Source: an uncultured Moraxella sp. (GTDB lineage Bacteria > Pseudomonadota > Gammaproteobacteria > Pseudomonadales > Moraxellaceae). From it: a stretch of 28,601 bases of DNA. The notes beneath the pieces were generated by a model, which saw nothing but the letters and a program-made list of their open reading frames with translations, did not search any database and was not told where the DNA came from. A program made the translations under genes and the position numbers. Location: positions 1-28,601 of the forward strand of contig CAKMOY010000067.1 of the NCBI GenBank assembly GCA_927911235.1, in the 5' to 3' direction. Each line of letters opens with the position of its first letter. Position 1 is the first letter of the stretch. Below, one piece after another: positions 8,525 to 15,724 of the stretch.

Positions 8525-9715
8525 ATGAAATTACCACTTATTTTTGTTAAAAAACAACCCTTTTTTTTGCTAAATTTTTGTTTGGCAAGCAGTTTTTTAT
8601 TGACAGGTTGCGACCAAATCAAAGCCCTTATCGGCACACCAATGACGGACAATAGTTTATCTATTGAACAAATCAGCCATGCCATGCCAAACCGTAACCA
8701 ACAAAAAACCGCTTGGGCGACCGATATTCACGACATTTTTAACACACTAAAAATTGAACGCACGCCCCAAAATATCTGTACCACCATTGCCGTGATTGAC
8801 CAAGAGTCCAACTTTCAAGCCGACCCACCTGTCGCCAATCTTGGCAAAACCAGTCTAAACGCTTTAAACAGCGAATTAGAAGAAAAATTAGGCAAAACAC
8901 TTGCCCCTTTTTTTCGTAAAATGCTCAAAAATGAACCGACCGTTGAGAATAGTTTTGAAAAACAAATTTTGGCAGTAAAAACCGAGCAACAGTTGGACAA
9001 AGTTTATCAGCAAATGTTTGCTCATTTTAGCCAAAAATATTATGCCAGTAAAATCACCAATGTTACCAAACTTATCGGTGGCGATATTGCCGAAAAACTT
9101 GACCCCATTACCACGCTTGGCAGTATGCAGGTGCATATCAATTATGCCAAAGACAACCGCCGAAACAATGGCAATAACGAAGAGCTTCGCCGAGATTTGT
9201 ACACGCAGTACGGTGGGCTGTATTATGGTATTCATAGGCTGATGCGGTATCAGACGGATTATCCAAAGCCGATTTATCGCTTTGCCGATTATAATTCTGG
9301 CATGTATTCCAGTCGCAATGCGGGCTTTCAAAAAATGCTTGCTGAATTAAGCGGGCAAAAAATTGATTTTGATGGCGATTTGTTAATTTATAAAAGTGGC
9401 AACACGGTGAGCGATAATTTAAGCCAAAGCGAAAAAGCGTTGCAAGCGATGACGGCTCAAGGGTTTTTGCAATTAACGCCACGCCAAATCCGCAGTGATT
9501 TAAGCAAAGAAAAAAGCCAAAAATTTGGCGAAACCGAGTTGTATCGCACGATTGGCAGTCTTTATAAGATGAAGACCAATAAAGCCCCCATCACAGCGAT
9601 GATGCCACAGGTGGTCATCTCTGGGGCAAAGCTGAGCAAAGATTATAACACCAAATGGTATGCCGATAACGTCAATCAGCGATATTTGGCGTGTATGAAA
9701 AAAGTGCAAAGCTGA
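8525..9715 (+). CDS. DUF1615 family lipoprotein
   Basis: A 396-residue predicted lipoprotein. The N-terminal signal ends in the lipobox LLTGC, so the mature protein would be lipid-anchored through that Cys. The body matches the DUF1615 pattern: WATDIHDIFNTL, then ICTTIAVIDQESNFQADP, LGSMQVHINYAKDN, YTQYGGLYYGIHRLM and YRFADYNSGMYSSRNAGFQK, with a C-terminal YLACMKK. The Glu in IDQES and the alpha-helical layout hint at a lysozyme-like fold, but no enzyme activity is established as far as I know. ATG 8525 is chosen over the TTG just before it. The gene converges with the phosphoesterase gene, with only 3 bp between the stop codons and no terminator. Confidence 0.88.
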   Translation: MKLPLIFVKKQPFFLLNFCLASSFLLTGCDQIKALIGTPMTDNSLSIEQISHAMPNRNQQKTAWATDIHDIFNTLKIERTPQNICTTIAVIDQESNFQADPPVANLGKTSLNALNSELEEKLGKTLAPFFRKMLKNEPTVENSFEKQILAVKTEQQLDKVYQQMFAHFSQKYYASKITNVTKLIGGDIAEKLDPITTLGSMQVHINYAKDNRRNNGNNEELRRDLYTQYGGLYYGIHRLMRYQTDYPKPIYRFADYNSGMYSSRNAGFQKMLAELSGQKIDFDGDLLIYKSGNTVSDNLSQSEKALQAMTAQGFLQLTPRQIRSDLSKEKSQKFGETELYRTIGSLYKMKTNKAPITAMMPQVVISGAKLSKDYNTKWYADNVNQRYLACMKKVQS

Positions 9716-9718
9716 TTG

Positions 9719-10456
9719 TCAAACCGCTTGATTGCTTTGTAAACGTTGGCGAATCAATAGCTCAACATTCTTTAATAATTGCTGACAATTGTCATCATTT
9801 TTGGCTTGGCTAAAGGTTGGGCTTGTTGCCAAAATTTTGGGAACATCAAGCCCATTTAACGGCGTATCATCGCTAAAATGGTCAAGTTTTGGCAAATCGT
9901 CCAAATAGCCAACCACATCATCAAGCGTTAAAAATCTGCCATGCAAATCAAAACCCACATTCAAAATCCGTCCATCAATATCCGCCATACGGTCGTGAAT
10001 ATGCCCATGCAGATGATAATAACCCTTGTGGCAACCGTCCCATTCGGCAATCGGATAATGAAATAAAATCAATGTCTTAGCCTGTTCTTTTAATTGCAAC
10101 TTCAAATAACTTTGAGCCGAACTTAACACAGGATTGCCGTCTTGCTTTTGGGTGGTTAAAAATTTCTCAAGGTTATTTTGCACAATATCATCATGATTGC
10201 CAAAAATCAGATGATGACGACCGTTAAGCTGTTTTAATACATCAAAAATCTCACGCAAATTGTGCGAAAAAGTCAAATCACCCAAATTATACACCTCATC
10301 GTCCACGCCCACCGTGTCATTCCACAGCTCAATCATATAGCTATCGAGTGTATCGATGTCGCCGTTTGCGGTGGGTTGTGGGCGTGTGTGGGGACAGAAT
10401 TTTGCAATATTTCGGTGCGAAAAATGCAAATCTGATGTGAAAAAAATCTTACCCAT
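9719..10456 (-). CDS. Calcineurin-like metallophosphoesterase (RNA-repair operon, gene 3)
   Basis: A 245-residue cytosolic metallophosphoesterase. The metal-binding motifs are complete: FTSDLHFSHRNI (Asp9, His11), YNLGDLTF (Gly-Asp), LIFGNHDD (Asn-His), FHYPI and HLHGHIH (two His). The SDLH-H-NI start and the WNDTVGVDDEVYNLGD block are those of short phage and bacterial enzymes annotated only as phosphoesterases. This fold is used for the phosphatase/2',3'-cyclic phosphodiesterase module of bacterial Pnkp. It is the last gene of a three-gene minus-strand run, 15 bp after the Cys-Cys protein gene and downstream of the kinase-RNA ligase. Removal of 3' or cyclic phosphates before ligation is therefore a reasonable but unproven role. 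A long C-terminal tail (about residues 190-245) has no motif I know. Confidence 0.87.
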   Translation of the reverse strand: MGKIFFTSDLHFSHRNIAKFCPHTRPQPTANGDIDTLDSYMIELWNDTVGVDDEVYNLGDLTFSHNLREIFDVLKQLNGRHHLIFGNHDDIVQNNLEKFLTTQKQDGNPVLSSAQSYLKLQLKEQAKTLILFHYPIAEWDGCHKGYYHLHGHIHDRMADIDGRILNVGFDLHGRFLTLDDVVGYLDDLPKLDHFSDDTPLNGLDVPKILATSPTFSQAKNDDNCQQLLKNVELLIRQRLQSNQAV

Positions 10457-10471
10457 TGTTTTAATATCTCT

Positions 10472-11251
10472 TTAATCTTTTAAATTGTATGTTATCAAAT
10501 CAAATAAATGCTCGATATCCGTGTAAATTTCATTACTCTTGCAATATTGTTGCGTAATACCGCTATCGAGATTTAAAATTTGTTCGATAAAATAATCTCG
10601 ATTATCTTTATCAAACAACCAATTTGTCACAATCTCTTCATAAGTTGGTTTGTCATGAGCAAAATTACTAGTAAAACCATGACACCACCATGAATACGTT
10701 GAATCAATATAATGGATAATCGCTTGTGGCGTTTCGGTATCTCGCCAACGCTGTAAAAAAGGCTGAATATCAATATGAGCCTTATGAAATATCAATAAAG
10801 TCGTCAAAATATCAATATATTGGCTAAAAACAGCTTCAGTTTCCCAACAATAGACCTTAAGTATTTCGTCCAAATAGGCATCAGCAAATTTTTGCCAAAC
10901 AGCGAGTTCCTTTGGTGAAAAACTGTCTTTTGCACAGTTTTCAACACGCACAAAATTTAACTCGGTTGAATGATAAAGCTCTTCGCCTTGTACAAATAAT
11001 TCAATCATTCTTGGTAAAAAATATTTGATTTCATTTGGATTTTCTTCTGAATTTTTGGCAGATGTGTTATATTCATACAATTGTTTTTGGGTTAATTCTT
11101 TTAACGACAAAGTAACCAAATCGTTGGCGATTTTTGGACTAACGCAACATTCATAACAAATGTTAAGCGGTGGCTTGGGAGTAGGATATTTCTCAAACGC
11201 TCGATAACATTCGTCAATAATTGATTTTAAACTTTGATAAACTTTATTCAT
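10472..11251 (-). CDS. Uncharacterised Cys-Cys protein coupled to RNA ligase (operon gene 2)
   Basis: A 259-residue protein with no signal peptide or membrane segment. Near the N-terminus it has PLNICYECCVSPKIANDL, a Cys-x2-Cys-Cys cluster that could bind metal. It is followed by LYEYNTSAK, then EIKYFLPRMIELFVQGEEL, HSTELNFVRV, a run of helices, and WLFDKDNRDYFIEQIL near the end. The pattern (Cys pair, YN-SA, E-I-YFLPR) is one I associate with a widespread but unnamed bacterial hypothetical family; no function is known to me. Its ATG overlaps the ligase stop as ATGA at 11250-11253 (minus strand), so the two are translationally coupled and probably made in proportion. It lies 15 bp before the phosphoesterase gene. 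Confidence 0.75.
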   Translation of the reverse strand: MNKVYQSLKSIIDECYRAFEKYPTPKPPLNICYECCVSPKIANDLVTLSLKELTQKQLYEYNTSAKNSEENPNEIKYFLPRMIELFVQGEELYHSTELNFVRVENCAKDSFSPKELAVWQKFADAYLDEILKVYCWETEAVFSQYIDILTTLLIFHKAHIDIQPFLQRWRDTETPQAIIHYIDSTYSWWCHGFTSNFAHDKPTYEEIVTNWLFDKDNRDYFIEQILNLDSGITQQYCKSNEIYTDIEHLFDLITYNLKD

Positions 11252-12733
11252 CAGTCCAATTTTTCCAAAAACTGTTGCACAAAGGTGATTTTGCCAAGCT
11301 CATCCAACGCATTAAACGCCTCTTTATTCACCTTGATATAATCCACCAGCGGATAATATTCTTCGTCTACGTTTTGCTTGTTGAGTTTACTTGCCAAATT
11401 TTTATCTTGACTGCGACCAAAAAATTTTGACACCAAATAAAACGGTGATTTGAGTTTAAATAATAGTTCACCGCTTTGACTGTCAAACACCATAAAACCT
11501 TCGTGTTTGACTGTTTTAAGCAAATTTTTTAACTCACCAAAAGCGATTTTTTTAATCGTTTCAGGACGTTTTAAGCCAAATTTTTCGCCAATTTCGTCAA
11601 GCCGTGTTTCGCTAAATTGCTCGCCTGTTGCCACATCAATCACGCCAATTAAGGTTTCGCCAAAATTTTCATTGATGATATGCACATCTTCTGGGTCGGT
11701 GATTTCAAACAAAAAGGTATGGTTAGGGAATTGTTTAAACACGTTTTCGTATTGTTCGCAATGATTTTTGGTCATTTCGACAAAACTGCTATCCAGTGAA
11801 CCTGTGGTGGAATACAGCACTTTTTTATCAAAATCGGCGTTAAAACTTGGGTGATTTTTAGCCAAATCAACATAAGTACACACGCCCAAAAAGCCGTTCA
11901 CTTTCACCACCGCATTGACCAAACGTTCATTGGCAATAGCAATCGGATAGGGGCTATTTTTGGCAATTCGTTCAGAATAATTAAACACTTTTTTTAAACG
12001 GACGCACGATAATGCGGTTGTGATTGTCTAAAATCAGCCCACGCATTTCAAGCAGGGCATTGTCAAAACGATTTTCATAAAACACCTTGCGAGCGTATTT
12101 TAAAACGTACAACTCTGGATAAGTACGGCTTTGTTTTTTCACAAAATTTTTGCGAGCAAAGGTCAAATAATCTGCGGTTACAAAGGTCTTTTGCACATCA
12201 TCAAAGGGCAGTTTGCCTTGGCTAAAAGTGTGAATTTTATCCACGAATGCTTGCGTTTCATCGTCAATCGGCTTGATGGCGGGGACGTGGATTTCATCAT
12301 GCAATTTGTTGTTGTTCAAATTAACATACGCAGTCAGCACGTCCGCCCGTTTGACGTTGTGAGTGTTGTCAAAAAAGTTGTGCAAACGGTAAATTTCCAC
12401 GTCAAAACCGAACTTTTTCGCCATTTTAATCAGATGGATACAAGCGGACGATTTTTGATTGGTGTTGGAATTGACAATCAAAATATCTTGGCTTGGGTTT
12501 TGTTGCCCTTGTTTTAAAGCGTTTTTAAAGGTGGCGAGATTTTGGCGTTGAGCCTTGTCCACCAAATCGCCCGACCAGCGATATACGCCATTTTCATCGG
12601 TCAAAAGTAGGTCATTTTCTAAGTGAATGATGGTGGCGTGGGGGAATTTTTCGGCAAATTCGGTCAATTTTTGCTTGGCAAAGGTGGTTTTGCCAGAGCC
12701 TTGATGCCCACGAATTAAGATAAATTTTTGCAT
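11251..12733 (-). CDS. Polynucleotide kinase-RNA ligase fusion, with one suspected base error
   Basis: The restored protein is about 493 residues. Residues 1-180 form a P-loop kinase of the AAA_33/polynucleotide-kinase type: LIRGHQGSGKTTFA (Walker A), HLENDLLLTDENGVYRW, then IVNSNTNQKSS and DVEIYRLHNFFDN. The rest is a T4 Rnl1/tRNA-ligase-like RNA ligase: RGLILDNHNRIIVRPFKK before motif I, nucleotidyl Lys in VVKVNGFLGV (motif I), FLFEITDP (III), HEGFMVFD (IV) and LFKLKSPFYLVSKF (V). The frame breaks in the T-run 11989-11995: seven T's, and six restores RPFKKVFNYSE. Conserved ligase sequence lies on both sides of the break, so one fused gene is the natural reading. AAGGG precedes ATG 12733. 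Expected chemistry is 5' phosphorylation and ATP-dependent RNA strand joining. The substrate is unknown. Confidence 0.88.
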
Positions 12734-12787
12734 AACGAACCCTTAATTTATTGATTTTTAACAATAAAAATGAAAATGCAAAATTTT

Positions 12788-12853
12788 GAAAATTTAAATC
12801 AACCATTTTAGATACGAATTACATTCGCCCAAAATTTGGGAAAATTTAAATCA
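12788..12853. repeat. Pair of 14-bp direct repeats upstream of the kinase-ligase gene
   Basis: GAAAATTTAAATCA occurs at 12788-12801 and again at 12840-12853, 52 bp apart (start to start). It lies 55-120 bp before the kinase-ligase start. This could be a two-site operator. The low-complexity AT composition makes chance or local duplication possible. Confidence 0.4.
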
Positions 12854-12854
12854 T

Positions 12855-12893
12855 CACAAAAATTTTACACAGAAAAAAACGACAATTTTTGTG
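12855..12893. repeat. Inverted repeat, 10-bp arms
   Basis: CACAAAAATT (12855-12864) and AATTTTTGTG (12884-12893) form a perfect stem around a 19-nt loop. It is the first of three consecutive hairpins in this spacer. Confidence 0.55.
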
Positions 12894-12932
12894 AGAAAAA
12901 TTGTGGTTGCACGCAGGGTCGTAGTTCAGGAA

Positions 12933-12965
12933 TTATATAATTTTCACTCTTTTAAAATTATATAA
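12933..12965. repeat. Inverted repeat, 12-bp arms
   Basis: TTATATAATTTT (12933-12944) and AAAATTATATAA (12954-12965) form a perfect but purely A/T stem with a 9-nt loop (CACTCTTTT). It directly follows the GC-richer island. Confidence 0.55.
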
Positions 12966-12974
12966 ATGTGGAAT

Positions 12975-13012
12975 CACCATTGACAAAAGTAGATAAATTT
13001 TTGTCAATGGTG
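12975..13012. repeat. 38-bp hairpin, 14-bp arms, flanked by GAAT
   Basis: CACCATTGACAAAA (12975-12988) and TTTTGTCAATGGTG (12999-13012) are perfect inverted arms around a 10-nt loop. GAAT occurs immediately before (12971-12974) and after (13013-13016), like a short target duplication. No second copy was noticed in the window. Confidence 0.7.
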
Positions 13013-13172
13013 GAATTTTAAGGGAAAAGATTTGGTTTTGTCAAGTCATTTTTAAAAACTATTTTGAAAAACAGGCTTAAAAAATAAATCTTCTTATCTT
13101 TACTCAAATTTGAATTTTTAACAATTTATTACACAATACAAACTGGAGAAACACTGTAAAATCATCAATTTG

Positions 13173-13181
13173 TGGTAAAAT
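13173..13181 (+). promoter_or_regulatory. Possible extended -10 promoter of gloA
   Basis: TGG followed by TAAAAT (13176-13181) forms an extended -10 about 41 bp before ATG 13223. No convincing -35 box is visible. Confidence 0.4.
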
Positions 13182-13222
13182 GCCTTCAAATTTTATACTA
13201 ACTATTTACTTTAGGAATGATT

Positions 13223-13714
13223 ATGACAGCACCACAAACCAATGGTTATACTTTTAACCACACCATGCTTCGTGTCAAAGACCCAAAACAATCTTTGGCG
13301 TTTTATCAAGACGTGTTAGGCATGACTTTTTTACACAAAAAGAGCTACCCTGATGCCGAGTTTGATTTGTATTTTTTGGCAAAATTAAGCGATGATGAAC
13401 TAAAAAATCTGCCAAGCGATGAACAAAAACGTGCCGAATACACTTTTAGTCAGCGTGGCGTGCTAGAATTGACCCACAATTATGGCACAGAAAACCAAGC
13501 AGACTTTGCTTATCACAATGGCAACAGCGAGCCACGTGGTTTTGGACATATTTGTTTTGCTGTGCCAGATTTGGCAAAGGCAGTGGCATGGTTTGACCAA
13601 AATAACGTAGTATTTCAAAAACGCCCAGAAGATGGCTCAATGAAAAATATTGCCTTTATCAAAGACCCAGACGGCTATTGGATTGAAATCGTACAAGCCA
13701 ATACCATGAATTAA
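13223..13714 (+). CDS. gloA: Lactoylglutathione lyase (glyoxalase I)
   Basis: Converts the methylglyoxal-glutathione hemithioacetal to S-lactoylglutathione in the cytosol. The 163-residue product has the two-repeat fold: FNHTMLRVKDPKQSLAFYQD and VLGMTFLHKKSYPDAEFDLY in the first half, GVLELTHNYGTE (metal Glu), then RGFGHICFAVPDL (metal His) and IKDPDGYWIEIVQ (metal Glu) in the second. The longer middle segment (KLSDDELKNLPSDEQKRAEY) places it with the long, typically Zn-dependent type (human GLO1, Pseudomonas GloA3) rather than the ~135-residue Ni type. ATG 13223 is preferred over 13217 because AGGA (13213-13216) then has proper spacing. The gene stands alone and is followed by a terminator shared with yaaA. 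Confidence 0.95.
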   Translation: MTAPQTNGYTFNHTMLRVKDPKQSLAFYQDVLGMTFLHKKSYPDAEFDLYFLAKLSDDELKNLPSDEQKRAEYTFSQRGVLELTHNYGTENQADFAYHNGNSEPRGFGHICFAVPDLAKAVAWFDQNNVVFQKRPEDGSMKNIAFIKDPDGYWIEIVQANTMN

Positions 13715-13740
13715 TTTTAAAAAAACTTGTTAAAATAATT

Positions 13741-13771
13741 AAATGATGGGGAAAATATTCGCCCATCATTT
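13741..13771. terminator. Rho-independent terminator between gloA and yaaA
   Basis: AAATGATGGG (13741-13750), an 11-nt loop and CCCATCATTT (13762-13771) run into T's on plus. It also serves yaaA, which ends at 13780 on minus. Confidence 0.85.
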
Positions 13772-13779
13772 TTTATTTG

Positions 13780-14577
13780 TTAATCATTATCTCGTCTAAA
13801 TACCCAGTTTAGTTCATCTGATAAATCCGCCACAAAATAATAGCCTTCTAAATCAAAGTTTTTTAAATCTTGCACATTGGTGATATTGTTTTGGCAAGCA
13901 TATCGCACCATCAAGCCACGGGCTTTTTTGGCATAAAAACTCACCACTTTATACACACCATTTTTACCATCTTCAAAACGTGGGGTGATGATATCGGCGT
14001 TGATTTTTTTGGGATTGACCGCTTTAAAATATTCGTTGGACGCAAGGTTAATCAAGGTATGATGATTGGCATTTTGCATACGCTGATTGATTAAATCGGT
14101 AATGCTGTCGCCCCAAAATTGGTACAAATTATTACCTTTGGGATTTTTTAATTTTGTTCCCATTTCCAAACGATAGGCAAGCATTAAATCTAATGGTTTT
14201 AATAAACCGTACAAGCCTGACAAAATGCCAAGATGTTCATTTAAGTAATTGATTTGACTGGTATTTAAATGATAAGCGTCCAGCCCTATATAAACATCAC
14301 CGTCAAACAAATAAACGGCAGGTTTTGCCGAATGTTTTGTGTCAAAAGGTTTATCATCATGCCACGCCCACGCTTGATTACGTTGAACGTTAAGTTCTGC
14401 CAAATCATGCGAAATTTTCATCAGTGCCATCAAATCGGTCGGTTCTAATGGTTTTAAAGTAGCCATCAGTTCGCAAGATTGATTGATTAAGGTTGGCTGA
14501 CTAAAATGCTTTGCCAAATCGGTTGGAAAATCAGATTTTTCATTTAAATTTTTGGCAGGGGATAATAAAAAATACAT
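13780..14577 (-). CDS. yaaA: Peroxide stress protein YaaA (DUF328/UPF0246)
   Basis: In E. coli YaaA lowers intracellular free iron during H2O2 stress and binds DNA; the fold has a helix-hairpin-helix-like motif. The 265-residue product matches along its length: YFLLSPAKNLNEKSDF, LMALMKISHDLAELN, YLFDGDVYIGLDA, LGILSGLYGLLKPLDLMLAY and RLEMGTKLKNPKGNNLYQFW, then LINLASNEYFKAVNPKKI, FYAKKARGLMVRYA and a C-terminal GYYFVADLSDELNWVF. Length is close to the E. coli protein (258). The gene follows alr on the same strand after a 37-bp gap and may be read through from the dnaB-alr transcript, since no terminator is seen between them. Confidence 0.95.
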   Translation of the reverse strand: MYFLLSPAKNLNEKSDFPTDLAKHFSQPTLINQSCELMATLKPLEPTDLMALMKISHDLAELNVQRNQAWAWHDDKPFDTKHSAKPAVYLFDGDVYIGLDAYHLNTSQINYLNEHLGILSGLYGLLKPLDLMLAYRLEMGTKLKNPKGNNLYQFWGDSITDLINQRMQNANHHTLINLASNEYFKAVNPKKINADIITPRFEDGKNGVYKVVSFYAKKARGLMVRYACQNNITNVQDLKNFDLEGYYFVADLSDELNWVFRRDND

Positions 14578-14614
14578 AAAACACCTGTTAAGTTTTTTAA
14601 AAATGTTTTAACAA

Positions 14615-15701
14615 TTAATCAAGATAATGCCAGTCAGGACGCTTGGTAACAAGGCATAACAATTCATAACTAATCGTGCCATTCCATTCGGCAACTTTGT
14701 CAATCGGTAGTTGATTGCCCCACAGTTCAACCGTTGTGCCAACGCCAATATCCATACCTGTGATATCCACCATCAACATATCCATCGCCACACGTCCAAT
14801 AATAGGCAAATGTCTGCTATTGGCAATTACATAAGCGTCATCGCTTACCACACGTGGATAGCCGTCCGCATAACCAACGCTAACAATGCCGATTTGACAA
14901 GCTTTGCTTGCTTGCCAACGGCTACCATAGCCGACACAGTCGCCCACCGCCAAATCGTGAATGGCGATGATACTTGCGGTAAATTGCATGACGTTTTTTT
15001 AGGTTTAATGCGTCTGCCGTTTGCTCGGCAATGGGGGTCGCACCGTACAGCATAATGCCTGCTCGCACCCAGTCATAATGCTGATTGGTAAAATTGACAA
15101 TCCCTGCCGAATTGCACAATGAGCCTTGAATATTCGAGCTAACTTGTTGGCGTAAAGTTGTCAAAACCTTGTCAAAAATGGCAATTTGATTTAGGTTGCT
15201 TGGGTGATTTTTGACATCGGCATTGGCAAAATGACTGATTAAAATCAGCTCGTAACCTTTATCGGTTAATTGTTTGGCAATATCAACAATCTCATCGGCT
15301 TTAAAGCCCAAACGGTTCATGCCTGTGTTTAGTTTTAGCCAAATGGTTGGTTTCTTATATTGATGATTATAATTTAACACCCAGTTAAGCTGTTCTTTAT
15401 GATGAACAACACATTGCAAATCATGTGAACAGGTGTATTGCCATTCTTCAAGGCTAAAAGCCCCTTCAATTAACACAATCGGTTTTTGCCAGCCAGCTTG
15501 TTGCAAAGGAATGGCTTCTTTTAAGCAAGCGACCGCCAACGCATCGGCAGACGTGAGTGCAGGCAAACACTCCACCGCCCCATGACCGTATGCATTGGCT
15601 TTTACCATTGCTAAAACTTTGGCGTTGGGGGCGTGATGTTTGGCGATTTGTAAGTTATGCTTAAGAGCAGATAAGTCAATATAAACGTGAGTATTTCGCA
15701 T
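14615..15701 (-). CDS. alr: Alanine racemase, with one suspected base error
   Basis: A PLP enzyme that interconverts L- and D-alanine for peptidoglycan. The restored product is about 361 residues. The PLP Lys is in LAMVKANAYGHGAVE (Lys34). LNTGMNRLGF, LISHFANAD and CNSAGIVNF follow, then the catalytic Tyr in SVGYADGYPR and IIGRVAMDMLMVDIT near the C-terminus. The frame breaks in the T-run 14994-15000: seven T's are present and six gives LNLKNVMQFTASIIAIHDL, the usual sequence before the C-terminal beta domain. No stop-suppression signal is apparent, so this is probably a sequencing error. It lies 23 bp after dnaB on the same strand, as in Acinetobacter and other relatives. Confidence 0.93.
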
Positions 15702-15724
15702 AATGTCATCTAATATGGTTGGGG

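Larger units (their letters stand above)
12734..13216. other. 483-bp non-coding, hairpin-rich region before RNA-repair operon and gloA
   Basis: No open frame of note lies here. The DNA is very AT-rich apart from a GC-richer island at about 12896-12930 (GGTTGCACGCAGGGTCGTAG). It holds at least three long inverted repeats in a row, a short palindrome at 12828-12840 (CCCAAA-A-TTTGGG) and a pair of 14-bp direct repeats. Promoters of the minus-strand RNA-repair operon and of plus-strand gloA must both lie here. A non-coding RNA is possible. The part from 13017 to 13170 shows nothing I can name. Confidence 0.6.

Noticed and set aside
11251..12733. Two separate, overlapping genes (kinase and ligase) with a GTG restart
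   Set aside because: The conserved RPFKKVFNYSE segment of the ligase spans the break, the N-terminal ligase part lies in the first frame, and no ribosome site precedes the GTG.
12896..12965. tRNA-like segment (GGGTCGTAGTTCAG) in the spacer before the RNA-repair operon
   Set aside because: It resembles a tRNA 5' half only over about 14 bases. There is no closed D-arm, no proper anticodon arm and no T-arm with GTTC-A, so no tRNA gene is called.
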